In this document: in pieces, positions 35,391-49,000 of the stretch | Layout of the letters: each line of letters begins with the position of its first letter | How positions within the stretch are numbered: position 1 is the stretch's first letter | Origin: Chelonoidis abingdonii | Lineage: Eukaryota; Chordata; Testudines; Testudinidae | NCBI RefSeq assembly: GCF_003597395.2 | Contig: NC_133770.1 | Span: 93,588,550 to 93,652,549, forward strand | DNA: 64,000 bases | Direction: 5' to 3' | The notes under the pieces: generated by a model | What the model was told of the DNA's origin: nothing | The model's input: the letters and a program-made list of their open reading frames with translations, nothing else | Database searches by the model: none | Translations under genes and position numbers: made by a program

Positions 35391-35899
35391 CAGGCCCAGT
35401 GCAAGGATGTTTCGTGCCCTAGGCGAAACTTCCACCTTGCGCCCTCCCCCGTCCCTGAGCCCCCGTCCTGAGGCTTCCCCCAGCAGCAGCTCCCCACCTC
35501 TGCCCTGAGGCGCCCCCCCTGCGGCAGCTCCCCATCCTCCACCCTGAGGCACCCCCCCGCCCCAGCTCACCCCTGCTCCACCTCCACCCCGAGCAAGCTG
35601 ATTGGTGTGGCAAGCCTGGGAGGCGGGAGAAGTGAAGCAGCTCATTCCTGCTCTGCCTCCTCCCCGAGCACACTGTCGTTGCTTCACTTCAGTTTCCCTG
35701 TGTGCCACTCCCCGCTCTTATTTGCTGCAGGCGGCCCTCCCTGTGCTCCCCTGCCCCAGCTCCCTCCGCCTAAATGCCGGCGGCAACCGGGGCAGCCAAA
35801 TAAGCGGCTGCCACGGTCGCTGCCGAAGAAAATGCCACCTCCCAAATCCTAGTGCCCTAGTCGACCGCCTTGGTTGCCTAAATGATTGCACCGGCCCTG
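35391..35899. mobile_element. hAT-like miniature element
   Basis: The left end starts CAGGCCCAGTGCAAGGAT; the right end reversed starts CAGGGCCGGTGCAATCAT. Flanking 8-mers ATAATTAG (35383-35390) and ATGATTAG (35900-35907) differ at one base. The subterminal GCCCTAGGCGAAAC / GCCCTAGTCGACCGC words are typical of the family. The GC-rich interior yields long open frames without similarity to proteins. Confidence 0.82.
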
Positions 35900-35994
35900 A
35901 TGATTAGCAAATGTGATCTAAAGCTGCCCTGTCTTCAGATGCATCCATTTTATGAAAACAGGCCATTCAGACGCTGCTGTGGATCATGAATTAA

Positions 35995-36070
35995 AGACAG
36001 GATGGCCATTGGCCGAAGGTGAGACTAGATAACCCTTGTGGTCCCTTCTAACCCTATGGTTCTATGATTC
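35995..36070 (+). mobile_element. CR1 LINE 3' tail
   Basis: AGACTAGATAACCCTTGTGG ... CCCTATGGTTCTATGATTC, about 100 bp after the hAT-like element. Confidence 0.7.
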
Positions 36071-36688
36071 ATATAAAGTTTGAAAAACATCGTTTGGTTT
36101 AGAGTCTGAAACCACTTCTCTACAGTTCTTGCAATTTTATGTAATAAAAAATGTCAGGAATTTCTATACCAACCCCCTAACTCCACATTTTTCCAGATGA
36201 AAGGAAGTTTAGAACCTGAAATATCAAACACAGGATTAAAAATAATGTTCTGAAAGATTATTTATTTTGGGATCTTGGTATATCTGCTTTGCTGATGTCC
36301 TGTGTACCCATATGTCTTAACTGTGACCAGCAGATCACAGTACAGATATCTAGCAGTTTTATTAGCATTAAATGTAGAACAAGTGATTTTAATTAGTCAC
36401 AGAGCAGAAACATAACACAGTTAAGTGATTTGACTTGGTATCCTCTGGCAACATGTCTTGGCCACCATAGTCTGTACATCTGCTCAGGTCAGGAGCACAA
36501 AAGAAGTGCAAAAAGCAGAGATCTGTCCTAACTCTTTACCTGTTATCAAATACTGTGGTATTGCCCAGATGTTTCAGTGTTGTAGGAATCTGGATGGGCA
36601 ATATAACACACTAGTAGTTAGACTCAGTCATTGTTACAGTTTGAAATTTCCTTCATCGTCACTGCTTGTGACTACATTAGCATTCTCT

Positions 36689-36735
36689 TTCTTTCTCTCT
36701 CTCTCTCTGTATATATATATATACACACACACACT
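36689..36735. repeat. Compound microsatellite (TC, TA, CA)
   Basis: CTCTCTCTCTCTCT, then TATATATATATA, then CACACACACAC in succession. Confidence 0.95.
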
Positions 36736-36840
36736 CTACATTTAAAGTTTCAGTCTAAAACCCAGTTATTAAAAAAGGTGGAAGAAGGGTTGAAAAAATT
36801 AACCAGTTATCATAATAAGGACTAAATAAATAACTAAGAG

Positions 36841-37065
36841 TCCTGGAAGGGATATAAACCCTCACGCTTCAGGGCATAAGTCAAATGCTAACAGGGGTTA
36901 GGAACAAACTTTACCTCTAGGCAGCTTATTTCATAACTGCCTATTACAGGACTTCTTACGTCTTCCTCTAAAGCAGCTGGTATTGACTACTGTCTAAGAA
37001 AAGCTATGGAGCTAGAGGGATCACTGGTCTGATCCAGTATGGCAATAGCTGTGTTCCTCTTCAGT
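36841..37065 (+). mobile_element. CR1-like LINE 3' end
   Basis: CTTCAGGGCATAAGTCAA ... CTTCCTCTAAAGCAGCTGG ... CTGGTCTGATCCAGTATGGC in the order of a turtle CR1 tail. Confidence 0.65.
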
Positions 37066-37069
37066 CTGC

Positions 37070-40000
37070 CAAAACAGCGTTTTCCTCATGGGAAACAGCC
37101 AGTCTGCACCAAGTTCCTGTTTTAAAGTTAATCTAACTTATTTATCTGGCTCCTTGTCTGTAATATTTAAGACTTGGTATAGTGCAACTACAATGTATTT
37201 CTGAAGTGCCTGTCAGCACTACTGTAGTGCTACATTTTCATTATAAAATCTTTCTTTGGAAGGCCATAGCACTTGCTTTTGGAAAAACAATTAAGAGTCC
37301 AGAGGAAAATTACAGAAATAACAATGTCTGGTAAGAGCTTGTAATTCATCGTCTGGAGCAGGCTAGAGAAATGGATGTTTCCTTAACAGGAATAACCAGT
37401 CCAGACCATCCTTCTCAAAACACAACCCACAGAAGCTGCTCAGCTGGGTACTGACTGATACTATATTCAACTAACAGAATATAAGCTACAACCTTTGTTC
37501 TGATTATGTATGCTATTGGCTGATCCATGAGCCTGAGAGGAAGACATTGATGTGAAGCCACTACTGCAAACTGATTAAGAGCCCAATCCTAGCACTGTTG
37601 TATTCATGTAAGTATTTTGCCATTGATTTTGACTGGAGCAGGAGCAGGCCCCAGCTCTTTCATTGGTGGTGAATGTCACAATAGCACAGCTATACATAAA
37701 TATTAGTCCTACTTATACTTTGACGTAAATAATGAGGGTCACTCAAAAGTGCAGCTCTCCCAAGTAAAATTTACAACAGGATATCAAGGAAGACAGTAGA
37801 AATATACTGTTGTGTACCATTAGTCAGTTACTTCATTCCACCCCAGAAGTGGCTGCAGCTTAACAGTGGGGAAGGTTACGTTTTACTTAGAACCTATTAG
37901 CTTGAAAAATTCCAAAGCCTTGTACAATCTATAAAATGTATAGAAGTTATTTCACTCAATCCTGTAACTGTGTCACTTGCAGGATGTAATATGGTACCGA
38001 CTGAACAGCAACAGCATCAGTATCCAATAGGACAAGTTAAGAAAAATATCTTCTTTATCTGAAACTGTGGAAGGAACATATTTGCAGGAGGAAGGTTTGG
38101 TAAGCAAAATGCAATTGACCAATTTAGAATTTGGTCAGCACAGCAGGCTGATACCTTCGATTCTGAAAATTGGCATGGTTCTTCTAAATAAACACACCCA
38201 TTATTAGTGCCTCAGTTTCATGTGCCATGCCAAAGATGGCACCTCCATGAGCACAATGCCATCTAACATTCAGGGACACTGACTCATTGTGGATTCAGAG
38301 GGAAGAGTGCCACTTATTGAATGTACTCTCAGCACCACTCCCTAAAACTCCCTGAATTTTCCTTAGAGGTCGTTCATCCACATACTAGCTAAGACTAATC
38401 CTATTTAGCTTGCTAGTTCTGATGAGATCAGAGTCCAAGGTGGTGTGGCAAAGTTTACAACGTGTTTTGGAACATCTGAAATGAAATAAATATCCTACTG
38501 CTATTGTATTCATTTACTAGTATTATAGTATTCCTTAATAGATGTAATATTTTAGCTGGGGAATATCTTGAGAAGTGGGTCGATTGATGATGTTAATCCA
38601 ATTCATTAAGAGGCAAACATTCAATAATTAATAGTTACTTAAAATACCCACAACATGTTTTAACCATGAAGAGAATCAATTGCCAGACACATAAAGGAGT
38701 TTATTGTAGGTATCCTTCCCCTGATGGTAGAGTGAGGTGGAGACAGTTGGGATCCATAAATATCAGTTTATTACACATATTATCAAGTGGGGAAAGGGGG
38801 GGTTGTTTTTCTAGGAGCCTGAATAAAATTACTTCTCTCTGCTATGTTGTTAATTTTAACCAGGAACTCTTGCTGAAAAACACAAAGCTGAATGTGCTCG
38901 GACTGAATATGTAACAATACAAACAAGAAGAGTATATACTCGTAACATATTTGACTTCTGTGTTTAGGAGCTACCTAGATACTTTGTTTACAGGGTAGTA
39001 AAGACTGGGCATTTATCTTGCTTAATGGAGGCTGGGCAACTTCGTTGTGGAAATTATACATTAAGGTGTGCGTGTGGCCATGGAGGATCCCCTAGTCCTA
39101 GTGGCGGAATCAGTGTTGTTTTGCTGTGCAGGAAGAGGAAGGGTGGGATTTGGGCAGGAGTGTGCTTTGTCCAGCTATTTGGGATTTTTTGTGCATTTGG
39201 CCGTAGAACTGTGACTGGCCCTAGGATTGTGACTGGAAGGGCTGAGAAAAGGGAAAAAATAGACAGATTCTAGGAGGTGCTGAGAGCATTCACCCATTTA
39301 TCATCTTGCAAGATTGAAACTTTCCCTAGTTGGCTGCTTCACAGAACTGCAACGACTGATGTCCCAGGACAAGAGGAGGAAATGAGTGTCTCATCTGGAC
39401 AAGGCAATTGACCCAGAATCAGTGTATGTGGGAAGAAATCTTAAGACACTAGCCTGCCTGGTCTTCAGACTGGCAGCAATGGACAGTAGAGGAAGACACA
39501 AAATGGAATGCTTGGGTGTGGCCAAAGCAACCACACATATACACAAAAATACAAATAAATTGTTCCTGTAAAATATTTTAAATTATTTACTGTTGTCATT
39601 TGGGTTTGCTCTCTGTCACATCCACACTCTCTCACCTTCCTGGTTTTATACCATGGCCATTAGAATAGATAGACACCCAGGGATCACAGGAAAAATTAGG
39701 ATCCTAATAACGTGTGGTAGGACTTCCAGAGAACCAACAGTTTTAATTTTAACCTACAACTTGATTTTTGCTTACTAACTCCTAATTAAAGATAAATAGA
39801 ATTGATGATTACAAATTATTAAAAAGGGTGAGAAACACAAGGTATAAGGTTATGGAGTAGAGTTGAAGTATTATAGCTTATTACGTGCTACAGGAGGCAC
39901 CGCTTGTTTTTATGAAAGTACACCAATGATTTGTTTTGTTTTTTACCAGCTCATCCAATTTAACTCATCTTTCTTTGTATGGTTCAATTGTTAATCTGAT

Positions 40001-40390
40001 AAAGGCATCAAGCCCCTCAATGGCTTTCATTCTTTTATTCTGGTCAACTACATTTCTATAATGGGGATTTGCCTTTGCAATCATCTGACTAATGTTTATT
40101 AGAAAAGTTTCCCATTGAACACAAAATGATGATTTCACTGATCCACCACAGTTTGTAAATGTATTTTAAGGCTCTGAAAGAAAGCAGTAGTCTAGTTTGC
40201 AGCAAAACAAAGATAGCATTTTTGTTAAACACTAGCAATACAATGCAGCTATTCTTCTCTCTGATAAATAACATTGCTTCCAGCATCAGAAAAATAATAA
40301 ATGGAAAACCAAATGGGTTCTAAAATAGTGCTTTTCTTTAAAGGGCTGCGGCCCAAGTATGTCATCCAGCAGAGGAAAATTGGTAGCTGC
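37070..40390. other. Intergenic DNA without recognisable genes
   Basis: AT-rich. A degenerate palindromic repeat is possible at 37578-37655. No exon-like or RNA features are seen. Confidence 0.5.
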
Positions 40391-40394
40391 ATTG

Positions 40395-40450
40395 TATTTT
40401 TGTAAGCGAGCTACGGAGACAGTGAACTGATACCTTTTATTGGACTAAGT
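40395..40450 (-). repeat. Short fragment of the same family
   Basis: AACTGATACCTTTTATTGGACT resembles the family core, given here as AACTGATACC and TTTTATTGGACT. Very short. Confidence 0.4.
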
Positions 40451-40499
40451 TAAAATTAGAGCTGAGCAAATAATTCCTAGTGAGTAACAGAGCTGATTA

Positions 40500-40665
40500 A
40501 TTTAACCATGCTTTCTGTTTATTAAGGCCAACATTTTCAAAACCAGCTACTAATTTTGGGCTCCTCATATGCTGAGTTCCCATCTTGAGAGACTTATTGA
40601 GAGGGCCTGATTTCCAGACATGTTGAGCACACCCTCACTTAATCGGGAATATTTTTGAGAGCCAG
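40500..40665. repeat. Palindromic repeat (GGCCNNATTTTCAAA ends)
   Basis: AAGGCCAACATTTTCAAAAC left; TTTTTGAGAGCCAGGCC right, inverted. Confidence 0.5.
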
Positions 40666-40814
40666 GCCCTATGTGTCTCTCAGTGGACAAGCACAAATGG
40701 AGAGACCCAAAATTGGAGGAGCCTTTGGCCCTGATTGTCCATTGTTCATATTTTTCTCAAGTTATTGAAATGAGTGCCCAAACCATTTCTTCAACTATTT
40801 GTTGTTTTCTACAC

Positions 40815-41229
40815 CAATGGTACTCAACTAAGGGTACATGTGCCTCTGGGGGCACACAACAATCTTCTGGGGTTACATCAAGTCATCTAGATATTTGCCT
40901 AGTTTTACAACAGGCTACATAAAAAACACTAGCCAAGTCAGTACAAACTAAAATTTCATATAGACAATGACTTATTTATACTGCTCTATATACTGTACAC
41001 TGAAATTTAAGTCCAATATTTAGATTCCAATTGATTTATTGTATACTTAGATGGTAAAAATGAGACAGTAAGCAATTATTCAACAATAGTGTGCTGTGAC
41101 ACTTTTATTTTTATGTCTGATTTTGTAAGCAAGTCATTTTTAAGTGAGGTGTGGAAGACAAGGGGGATACGGAAGACAAATCAGACTCCTGAAAGGAGTA
41201 CAGTAGTCTGGAAAGGTTGAGAGCCACGG
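40815..41229. mobile_element. hAT miniature element (GGTACTCAAC ends)
   Basis: Begins CAATGGTACTCAAC and ends GGTTGAGAGCCACGG, inverted repeats of the CAGTGGTTCTCAAC type. Flanking 8-mers TTCTACAC (40807-40814) and CCCTACAC (41230-41237) match at 6 of 8. The AT-rich interior, including the ATCTAGATATTTGCCTAG word, is one I recognise as a widespread turtle repeat. No coding capacity. Confidence 0.8.
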
Positions 41230-41439
41230 CCCTACACACTGTTCACAAGCAAGTTCATTGTGGGTAGTCAATTATATAAACTTTGAACTGTGTAGGTTAG
41301 ATTTTGCGTCACATGTCATTGTTTCTGTTCCTCGATTGGACTTGAGTAACCTAAAATCAAGTTTCTAGTACAAATAGTCTTTGTTTACAACTTTCATAGT
41401 TTCTTAATTTCCTTTCCATAAATATAGACTTTTAAACCC

Positions 41440-41537
41440 TTAGCCTGCAAAGATTTATGCATGTGCATAATTTTAAACGTGAGTGGGCCCTTTGAACTGA
41501 GTTAAGCATGTGCTTAAATCTTTGCAGGATTAGAGCC
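41440..41537. repeat. Palindromic repeat (GGCCCTGAT...AAGC family)
   Basis: AGCCTGCAAAGATTTATGCAT left pairs with TTAAATCTTTGCAGGATTAG right; the loop has GAGTGGGCCCTTTGAAC. Confidence 0.6.
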
Positions 41538-42030
41538 TCTGAGCTGACCCTGATCGTTGACTTTTTATTGTAGCTCTGGGTTTGTTTCTTTCTGTTTATT
41601 GTACTGGCTCATGTAAATCTTCAAGCGCTCCCACAATAACTGTAGCTGGAAGACAGATCTTTTACAGCCTGAAATACTTTTGCTCTGGTTGTAGCTACTT
41701 ATAGGGCCAAATTCAGTAGTGTCTTAGAGGTGGGGTAAATTGTGCAATGGATGTAAATTGGTCAGAAAGTGACTGTATGTGGCACTATCATATACCATGC
41801 ACTGATTCAGCATTCAGTGGGTAGGGTAAATGGGAGTCATTTACTCACCAAGATGGTGCAAAAGCAGTTGTAGCAAGAAAAAGACAAGAAAAAGATGCAC
41901 CCTGCCACACCTTAATTTCTTATACCTACCGATTTATTGTTTAGTTATATAGGGCCAGACTGTTGCTGGCTGCTGGCTCTGTGGAGAAGTTGGGGCTGAG
42001 AGATGTGCGGGTTCAGGGGGGAAATCCTCA

Positions 42031-42092
42031 TCTGATATAAATTGTCATAGCTTTGTTGAAGCCACTGTGGCTATGACAATTTACATCAGCTG
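42031..42092. repeat. Short hairpin repeat
   Basis: Arms GATATAAATTGTCATAGC and GCTATGACAATTTACATC are inverted with a loop of about 20 bp (TTTGTTGAAGCCACTGTG). The outer CTGA/CAG ends also pair. It fits a turtle palindromic repeat family with an ATTGAAG core. Confidence 0.7.
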
Positions 42093-42599
42093 AGTAGCTA
42101 CTGACCAAATGTAGGCAGGAGAAGTAGAATTTGGAGGCTCATGGGCTTGCATGTCTTTTGGCCTAGCAAGCTGTGGGTGTCCATACTGCACTTCAGAAAA
42201 GGGTGAACCTCCGATTCCAGCATGTGACTCCTCTCTGAGGAAACAGCTGGCAGCCAGCCACTGCCAGAATTCCTTCTTATTCATCCAAAGCTCTCCAAGG
42301 ACTCGTTCTGCTGTGTGAATCTCCCGGTCTGACATACAGCAGCCATTGGTATAAAGTCATAGCTTGGCCCTTATTTACTTGTTTTACATCCCATGCGGTC
42401 AGTACTTAGCAAATAATAATAAACACTATTGCCAGTTTACATCACACTGGACAGTGGCCCTTTGCAACCATTCACAGTGCTCTTGAGTATGATCCCCCAG
42501 AGAATTGCTATGTGTTCTTACAAATTTTCTCTTTTGTGACAGGAATAGGAAAATACCACCATATTTGTGTCTAGCTTAGTATCTGTTCTGCATCCGCTA

Positions 42600-42782
42600 G
42601 AGCCGACATTTTCAAAACTGACAGTTGATTTAGTTTTTAGGTGCTGAGCTGGAGACAACTTGGCCGAACACCTGCAACTGCAAATGACATGAATGGAAAA
42701 TCACCGCCAAGGCAACTCAAGCTGGGCACCCAAAAACTGAAGGACCTACAATTAGGGGCCACTTTTGAAAATTTGGGCCTAA
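42600..42782. repeat. Palindromic repeat (GGCCNNATTTTCAAA ends)
   Basis: GCCGACATTTTCAAAACTG left; CTTTTGAAAATTTGGGCC right. The interior has paired GGTGCTGAG and GGGCACCC words. Related copies are at 31067 and 40500. Confidence 0.6.
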
Positions 42783-44029
42783 GTGAATTGATCTGGCTGT
42801 ATTGGGGGGTTCTCTCTCTGTCCACATAGCAAATCTTTACTAAGCATCCATATTCCTTTTTATTTCTTACATGTGTGAACAAATACTTAATTTGCCTCAC
42901 ATGTTTTTTGTCTGCATAGAGAGACTAAACTATAGTTTTCAGATACCTATTTTCTTGCTTATTTCTTCTGTCTTCTCGTAATCGTTTTCTGCACTAGGGC
43001 CAGCAGCAGAAAGAACCGCCTAAGACGTGTGCATTTTATCCCGCATATATCCTGTTGAAATCGCTTTAAAAACCATGGAGACTATTTTAAAATAAATGGC
43101 CACATTTTGAAATCCTATAATTATGAAGTGGAGGGTTGATTGCTATCCTTGGAATGCTTCAGAACAGCAGAAAAATTCCTGTCTTTTGGAAATTGTACTG
43201 TCTATTCATCCTACTGGAACTGATCCAAAAATGGAGTATTGAGAAGTTGCCAGTGGTAAGTACTCACTGAATGCTAGTTTGAGCAATGTATTGCATGTAC
43301 TGTCACTTCCCAGAATGTTACAGAAGTCAATTAATTACCATTTGGAAGTGGGTTAGTCAGGTGTTTTCTGTTTTTTGTTTAATAGTGAGATGCTTAAAGA
43401 TCATCTTCAGAAAGTATGATTATGTTCATGTCACTGTACTAATGAAACCAGACATGGCTCTCTTCTTATCCTCACAATTCAATGCTTGATAGTTTGATTT
43501 TGTGTTATATTTTAAAACATAAAGATGAACACATGGCCTAAATGAAGAATATACATGGAATTAAATATGAATTGCAAGGAACGCACATGCAGTATGCTGA
43601 GCGGGACTGATAACATCCTCTGAGCAAAGATCAATATCTCAATCTTGCAATGTGCTGATTGCCTCTTGCAAAGTGCTGTGATCACCCAAATCCAAGTGAA
43701 GTCAATAGATGTTGCGGGCACTAAGTAGCATCTTGTAGCAGGTCTTCAGCAGGCAGAAGGATTGAGCCACATGTGATTTGTAATGCCAGAAAGCTTAATA
43801 GATTTTAAGGGGCTTCGGAGAAGTTTCTCTTATTATATCTATCACTTGGATAAGAAATACAATTTTCAATTTCTTTTTGCTTCACATAGCTTTCATGCAA
43901 CCCCTGTCCTGAATCTATAGACCCCAGCCGCTATATTGGTGTGCATCTGGCTTTCAATAACTTTCCCCCACACTGTTCTACTGTATTTTGCACTTTTTTA
44001 GTGTATAATTTTGGTGCTTATGACGGAAA

Positions 44030-44150
44030 TGTGCTCCAGGAAATAAGACACTGAACTATGAGGTGGGTGACCTGTGTTCTGTCCCTGGCTGCCATTGACT
44101 TGCTATATGACCTTGTGTGCCTCAGGCTTTGGGTGCTCATCCTAAAGATA
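44030..44150 (+). mobile_element. MIR-like SINE fragment
   Basis: Core words AGACACTGAACTATGAGG, GACCTGTGTTCTGTCCCTGG and TGACCTTGTGTGCCTCAG are in MIR order. The tail is missing. Confidence 0.6.
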
Positions 44151-44208
44151 ACTAAGCCCATATTTTCAGAGGTACTATGGACCTACAACTCCAACTGAAA
44201 TCCTCACA

Positions 44209-44415
44209 GGCTATTAGCCAGGTTGGGCAGGGATGGTGTCTCTAGCCTTTGTTTGCCAGAAGCTGGGAATGGGAGACAGGGGAGTGGACCACTTGATGAT
44301 TCCCTGTTCTCTTCATTTGCTCTGGGGCACCTGGCATTGGCCACTATTGGAAGACAGGATACGGGGTTAGATGGACCTTTGGTTTGACTCAGTATGGTCA
44401 TTCTTATGTTCTTAA
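44209..44415 (+). mobile_element. CR1-like LINE 3' end
   Basis: Same tail as at bases 1-204, beginning CTATTAGCCAGGTTGGG and ending TCATTCTTATGTTCTTA. It lies directly behind a MIR fragment. Confidence 0.75.
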
Positions 44416-44419
44416 GAGA

Positions 44420-45930
44420 TTCTGACAAAGTTTCAGGGTAACTATCTGTATTTCCCCCTCCGTGGCCCACTACAGGAGAGGCCAGTCAGGTCTCAGGTTT
44501 CCAGCCATCACCTGTCTCTGGGGAGGGACCTTTGTCCCACTCCCTTCTAACTGGGGGTTTTTAGGCTGCACACACCGCTACCATCCACTGTGATGTCCCC
44601 AGCAAGCCAGTCTGCCAAAAGGCCAAAGCTTGTGCATTGCTTTCTCTCAGAGGACAATGACAGTGTTTTTACCAGTGATACCACACAGCTCTTCCAAGCA
44701 AGCACTTTGATTCATAGGGTATTATAGAGAAAACATACATATAAAAAAATAAACAGATTGAAACCCATTTTAAACATGTCAGAAATCGCCCATCTTCCAC
44801 ATGGTGAGTCTGATAGGCCAACATCCCTTCTACCTCTTCAACAAAGTCAGGGCCTTGTCATGTCCATTTGCTGAATCAAAATGAAGGCGTTGTGCCAGTT
44901 CAAGCACATCCTTTTCTACCAAAAGTCCTTTCTTTGTCTCCTAGTATCTGGAAAACCACACCAGGGGTAGTACCTCTCTGGATACCCACTTTAATCACAC
45001 CACCCCCATGCAAACACACACACTTTTAACTCCTACAGGAGCTAAACTGCCCATAAATTTAGTAGAATGGTCCCCAAAGATAGCGTAGAGTTGCAATATC
45101 TGTCAGTCTCGGTATCTTGAAAAATCAAGCCATATTTGTCTCAGCTTGAGCACTCATCATGTGAGGCACCTAAAGTCAGTGGGGACTTTTGAATGTTGGC
45201 CATAACCTCTCTGTGCCTGTATGAACATTATTCATTTTTTCACACTAAGGCCCTGATCCAGCAAACACATGAATACCTTTTCACACATGATTTGGTCTTG
45301 TTAAACTGATTAGGACTGCTCATATATGTAAAGTTATCCAGGTGTGTAACAATTTGCAGAATTGGGGCCAAAATTATTTAGTCAGCTAGCTGGGTGGTCA
45401 GTTTTTAAAGTATTCCCAGTGTGGTAAAACTGTTTTGCTTAATAGCAGCTATGTTATTTATTATTAAAATTACCATAACTGTACAAATTAGACTAAAGGA
45501 TTCTCAGGATTTGACCAAAAAGTATTAACACCAAAGTCAAACTGAACTTTATGACACTGACTGAAACATAGTTGAGAGGTTATTGTTCTCAAATCTAATT
45601 TCATTAAAAATATGAATTCACTTCTAAAGAAAGTTGATCATTAAATAAACTTTTATAAAAATCAGAGAACTTTGATGTGCTTTCTTTGAGAATTCAGTCT
45701 ATATTTAAAGATATCTGAAATAAATAACACATACCACTTGTAAATACATACCAAATTTTAAAGTCTATAAATCCTTAAACTTGTTAGTTAATTGTTTGCA
45801 TCAATCACAAATAACTCAAGTGTCACTCTTGAGTTTAACCTATTCATGTGTTACTAATATCACTTTTTTCTTTATCTCTTTCCCCCATATTTTTAAAATA
45901 TATATTTATAGGTTTGCCCTTGGGAAAGAA
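44420..45930. other. Intergenic DNA, mostly unassigned
   Basis: Apart from the palindromic repeat at 45248-45370, no gene or RNA is seen between the CR1 tail and the hAT transposon. Confidence 0.5.
45248..45370. repeat. Palindromic repeat (GGCCCTGAT...AAGC family)
   Basis: AAGGCCCTGATCCAGCAAAC left; AATTTGCAGAATTGGGGCC right, inverted with respect to each other. Confidence 0.6.
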
Positions 45931-46011
45931 TTTAGGGTTTGGGCCAAAGCATCCTGAAGATCTCCAGTCTAAAGAGGCATTGCAAGCCCTGTTCCAGCAT
46001 AGTTAGTGATC

Positions 46012-49000
46012 CAGGGCCGGCCCAAAACATTTTGGCACCTGAGGTGGGAAGCTCAAATGATGTCCCCATGCCCCCTCGCTTGGGCCAAAACTTTGAAAGC
46101 TCTCAGTTCTGCCTTCTTCCTGTTCTACTCCTCTCATGGTACTGCTCTGCTACCTACCCCAGTAAAGAAGAACTAACGACTTAAAATGCCTTGTTCAAAA
46201 ATTGTAAGTAGCACTTAACTTTCAAATGCCTGAACAGCAAATGTAACTTTTGTTGTCTGCACAGTAAACACTGGCATTTTCATCTGTTTGAATAATCAAA
46301 GTGATGCTTTCCGTGCCTTCTTGGTTGCAAAGATTTTAACTGCTTCCTGCTGAAGGTCCACAGTATGGGCCAGCTCATGCTCTACTGAGATGGCTGCAGG
46401 GCTGGCCAGCCTCTCCTCTGTCATTGTTGAGCGTAGATGTGTTTTTATTAACTTCAGCTTGGAGAAGCTGCATTCTCCACTGGCAACAGTTACAGGAAGT
46501 GTTAGAAGTATGCGCAGAGCAACAAATGCATTTGGAAAGAGGGTGGTCATCTTATTTGTGCACATATATTTCAGAACAGCTTTTGGAGTTGATCCTGCTG
46601 AAATGTATCTTGAAAGGGCTTTCAGTTCATCACCTAAATCACTCAGATCAATATCACTCATGTGTCAACTCTGTCTCTAGTGCCCTGCATTGCTGATGTA
46701 GGTCTTCTTCAGGTGCAGTGAGGAGCTTTGGAATATCATACAACATCCCAAATATACTGCTATGTTCCTTGAGCTGCATGAAATGTTCTTCAGTTGATTA
46801 TATTGCATAATCTAGCACCTGGTTAAAGAATTCAACTTTGAATTGTTGTTTGGGGTCTCTTATGGGATTATCCCATGCCTCGTAATCAAAATGTCTTCTT
46901 CTATGGTGACTCTTGTATTCTTGAATAGGTGGGAAAATAGCTTCAGTATGAAGTTCCTCTGCCAACTTCTGTTCACTCTTCAGAACATTTTGAAATCCCT
47001 CACCTGACCAGTAAGACTGTAGGTATGACTTTGCTTTGTCCAGTTGTTCCACTGTTTCAGATATATCAAGCTCAACACCTTGGAGTCTCTTGCTTACAAC
47101 ATTTATTTCAAACAGTATGTCATTCCACAACACTAAGCTACACAGAAATTTGAAGTTATGCCACCGTTAGCCCACAAACAGTTCCTGTCATAACATTATC
47201 CTCCATAATGGCAACTATGGCATGATCTATCTTCCCAATTTGGTGTTTGATAGGCTTTATCGCCTCCACTTGACTTTCCCATTGTGTGGCACTCAGTGGT
47301 TTCAGAGTCGGAGAGGATGTCCCCAGATGTTGCTTCAAAATTTGCCATTGATGAATTGATGCAGAGAAAAATACATAGATGCTTTGAATGACATTAAAAA
47401 ATTCAGCAGCCTCACTAAAAGCTGATGCTGCATCACTGACCACCAAGTTCAATGAATGAGAACTGCATGGGATAAAAAAAGCTCGAGGGTTTAACTCTCG
47501 GATCTGTGTCTGCACTCCTCTGTTCTTTCCTCTCATGTTGCACCATTATCGTAGCCCTGACCTCTCATGTCAGCTATCGCAATTCCTGTATCTTCCAGCT
47601 TTTTAAGAAGCACATTTGTCATACCAGCTCCTGTAGTATCATCAATGTCAATAAATTCTAGAAAATGCTCTCTGACAGTCACCATTGCAGGGACATTTTC
47701 ACTAGTTCTTTTGTTGTTACAAAACGCACCATTAAAGTCATTTGTTCCATTTGGCTGATGTCAGGTGTGCAGTCCAGAATAACAGAGTAATATCTTGCTG
47801 ACTTCAGATCTGCCACAATCTTCTGTTTGACTTTTTTGCCAGTAACTGTATGATCTCATTTTAAATTGTTTTTCCAAGGTAGTGGTGTGTGTACATTTCT
47901 TGGGTGGTGACTCTTCTTAGATGCTCCTGGAGTACAGCATCAAACTCAGCCATCAGCTCCACAATTTTAAGGAAGTTTCCATTGTTTGGCACATACAGCT
48001 GATCTGAAGTGCCATGCAGTGCTAGGTTTTGGTAGCAAGCATTCTCACAATGGCAATGAGCCTTTTCAGAACATTTTGCCAGTAAAGAGACTCTGATGCA
48101 ATCTTCTCTTGATGCTGATCATCTATGGTAGCCTTTAACCTTAGTCTCATCTCAAGCTCTTTCCACCTATGGAATGCTCTCTGGTGATTTGCTGCCTTCT
48201 CATGGCATGCCAGATTTCTAGCCAGATTTTTCCAGTCCTTTGTTCCTGTAGAAGCCAATGTGGCTGGAACATTAGACTGGAAGAGTTTGCAACAAAAACA
48301 GTATGCAGCATTCTGGGTTTTTGAGTACATAAGCCATGGCCTCTCCACTTTGTCACCATTGGGGATTTCATGCCAGTAATGTGTTGGATGGAAACTTCTA
48401 TTTTCATTGTCTTTGGGGAACATGAAGTTTTTCACTTGCTGTGGCCCATGCAGTTACAAGGAAGTCCCTCAGGCTACTGCTCAAGTGGGTCCACAGTCCT
48501 GGATCATCTAGACTTAAGAACTAAACTCAGCAGCAGCTTTTCTGCACCTCCACCACACTCTTCTCTGATCTACACTTTTCTTCAGGAATGTGCATGGTTA
48601 CATCCATTTGAGATGGAGATATGGATGCTGCAGTAGCTGCCAGGTCACCTGCCCTCTGACTAACTGGAAGATCAGGCATCTCCTCACCACTCACATCCTC
48701 ACTGGGGCTGGAAGGCTCACCTGTGAACATTTGTGTCTATGTATCTCAGGAGAGCTCCTTCCTGCTTAGATAGAAAAGCTTCCTTTGCTTTCTTTCTTTT
48801 TCTGAATGCTGCCCAGAGGGGCATTTTCTTCTTTCACTCATGACTGCTGTTCTGTGCCAGCTATAGTGGCTCTCAACACTCAGTTGAAGGGACAAATAAG
48901 CAGGCTGGTAGCAGGGCCTGAGTGAGGGAAGATATCAGTGTCTTAGGGCCTAACTGGCTCCTACTACTTCAGTTGACTGCCTGTTCTCCTCAAGTGGGTT

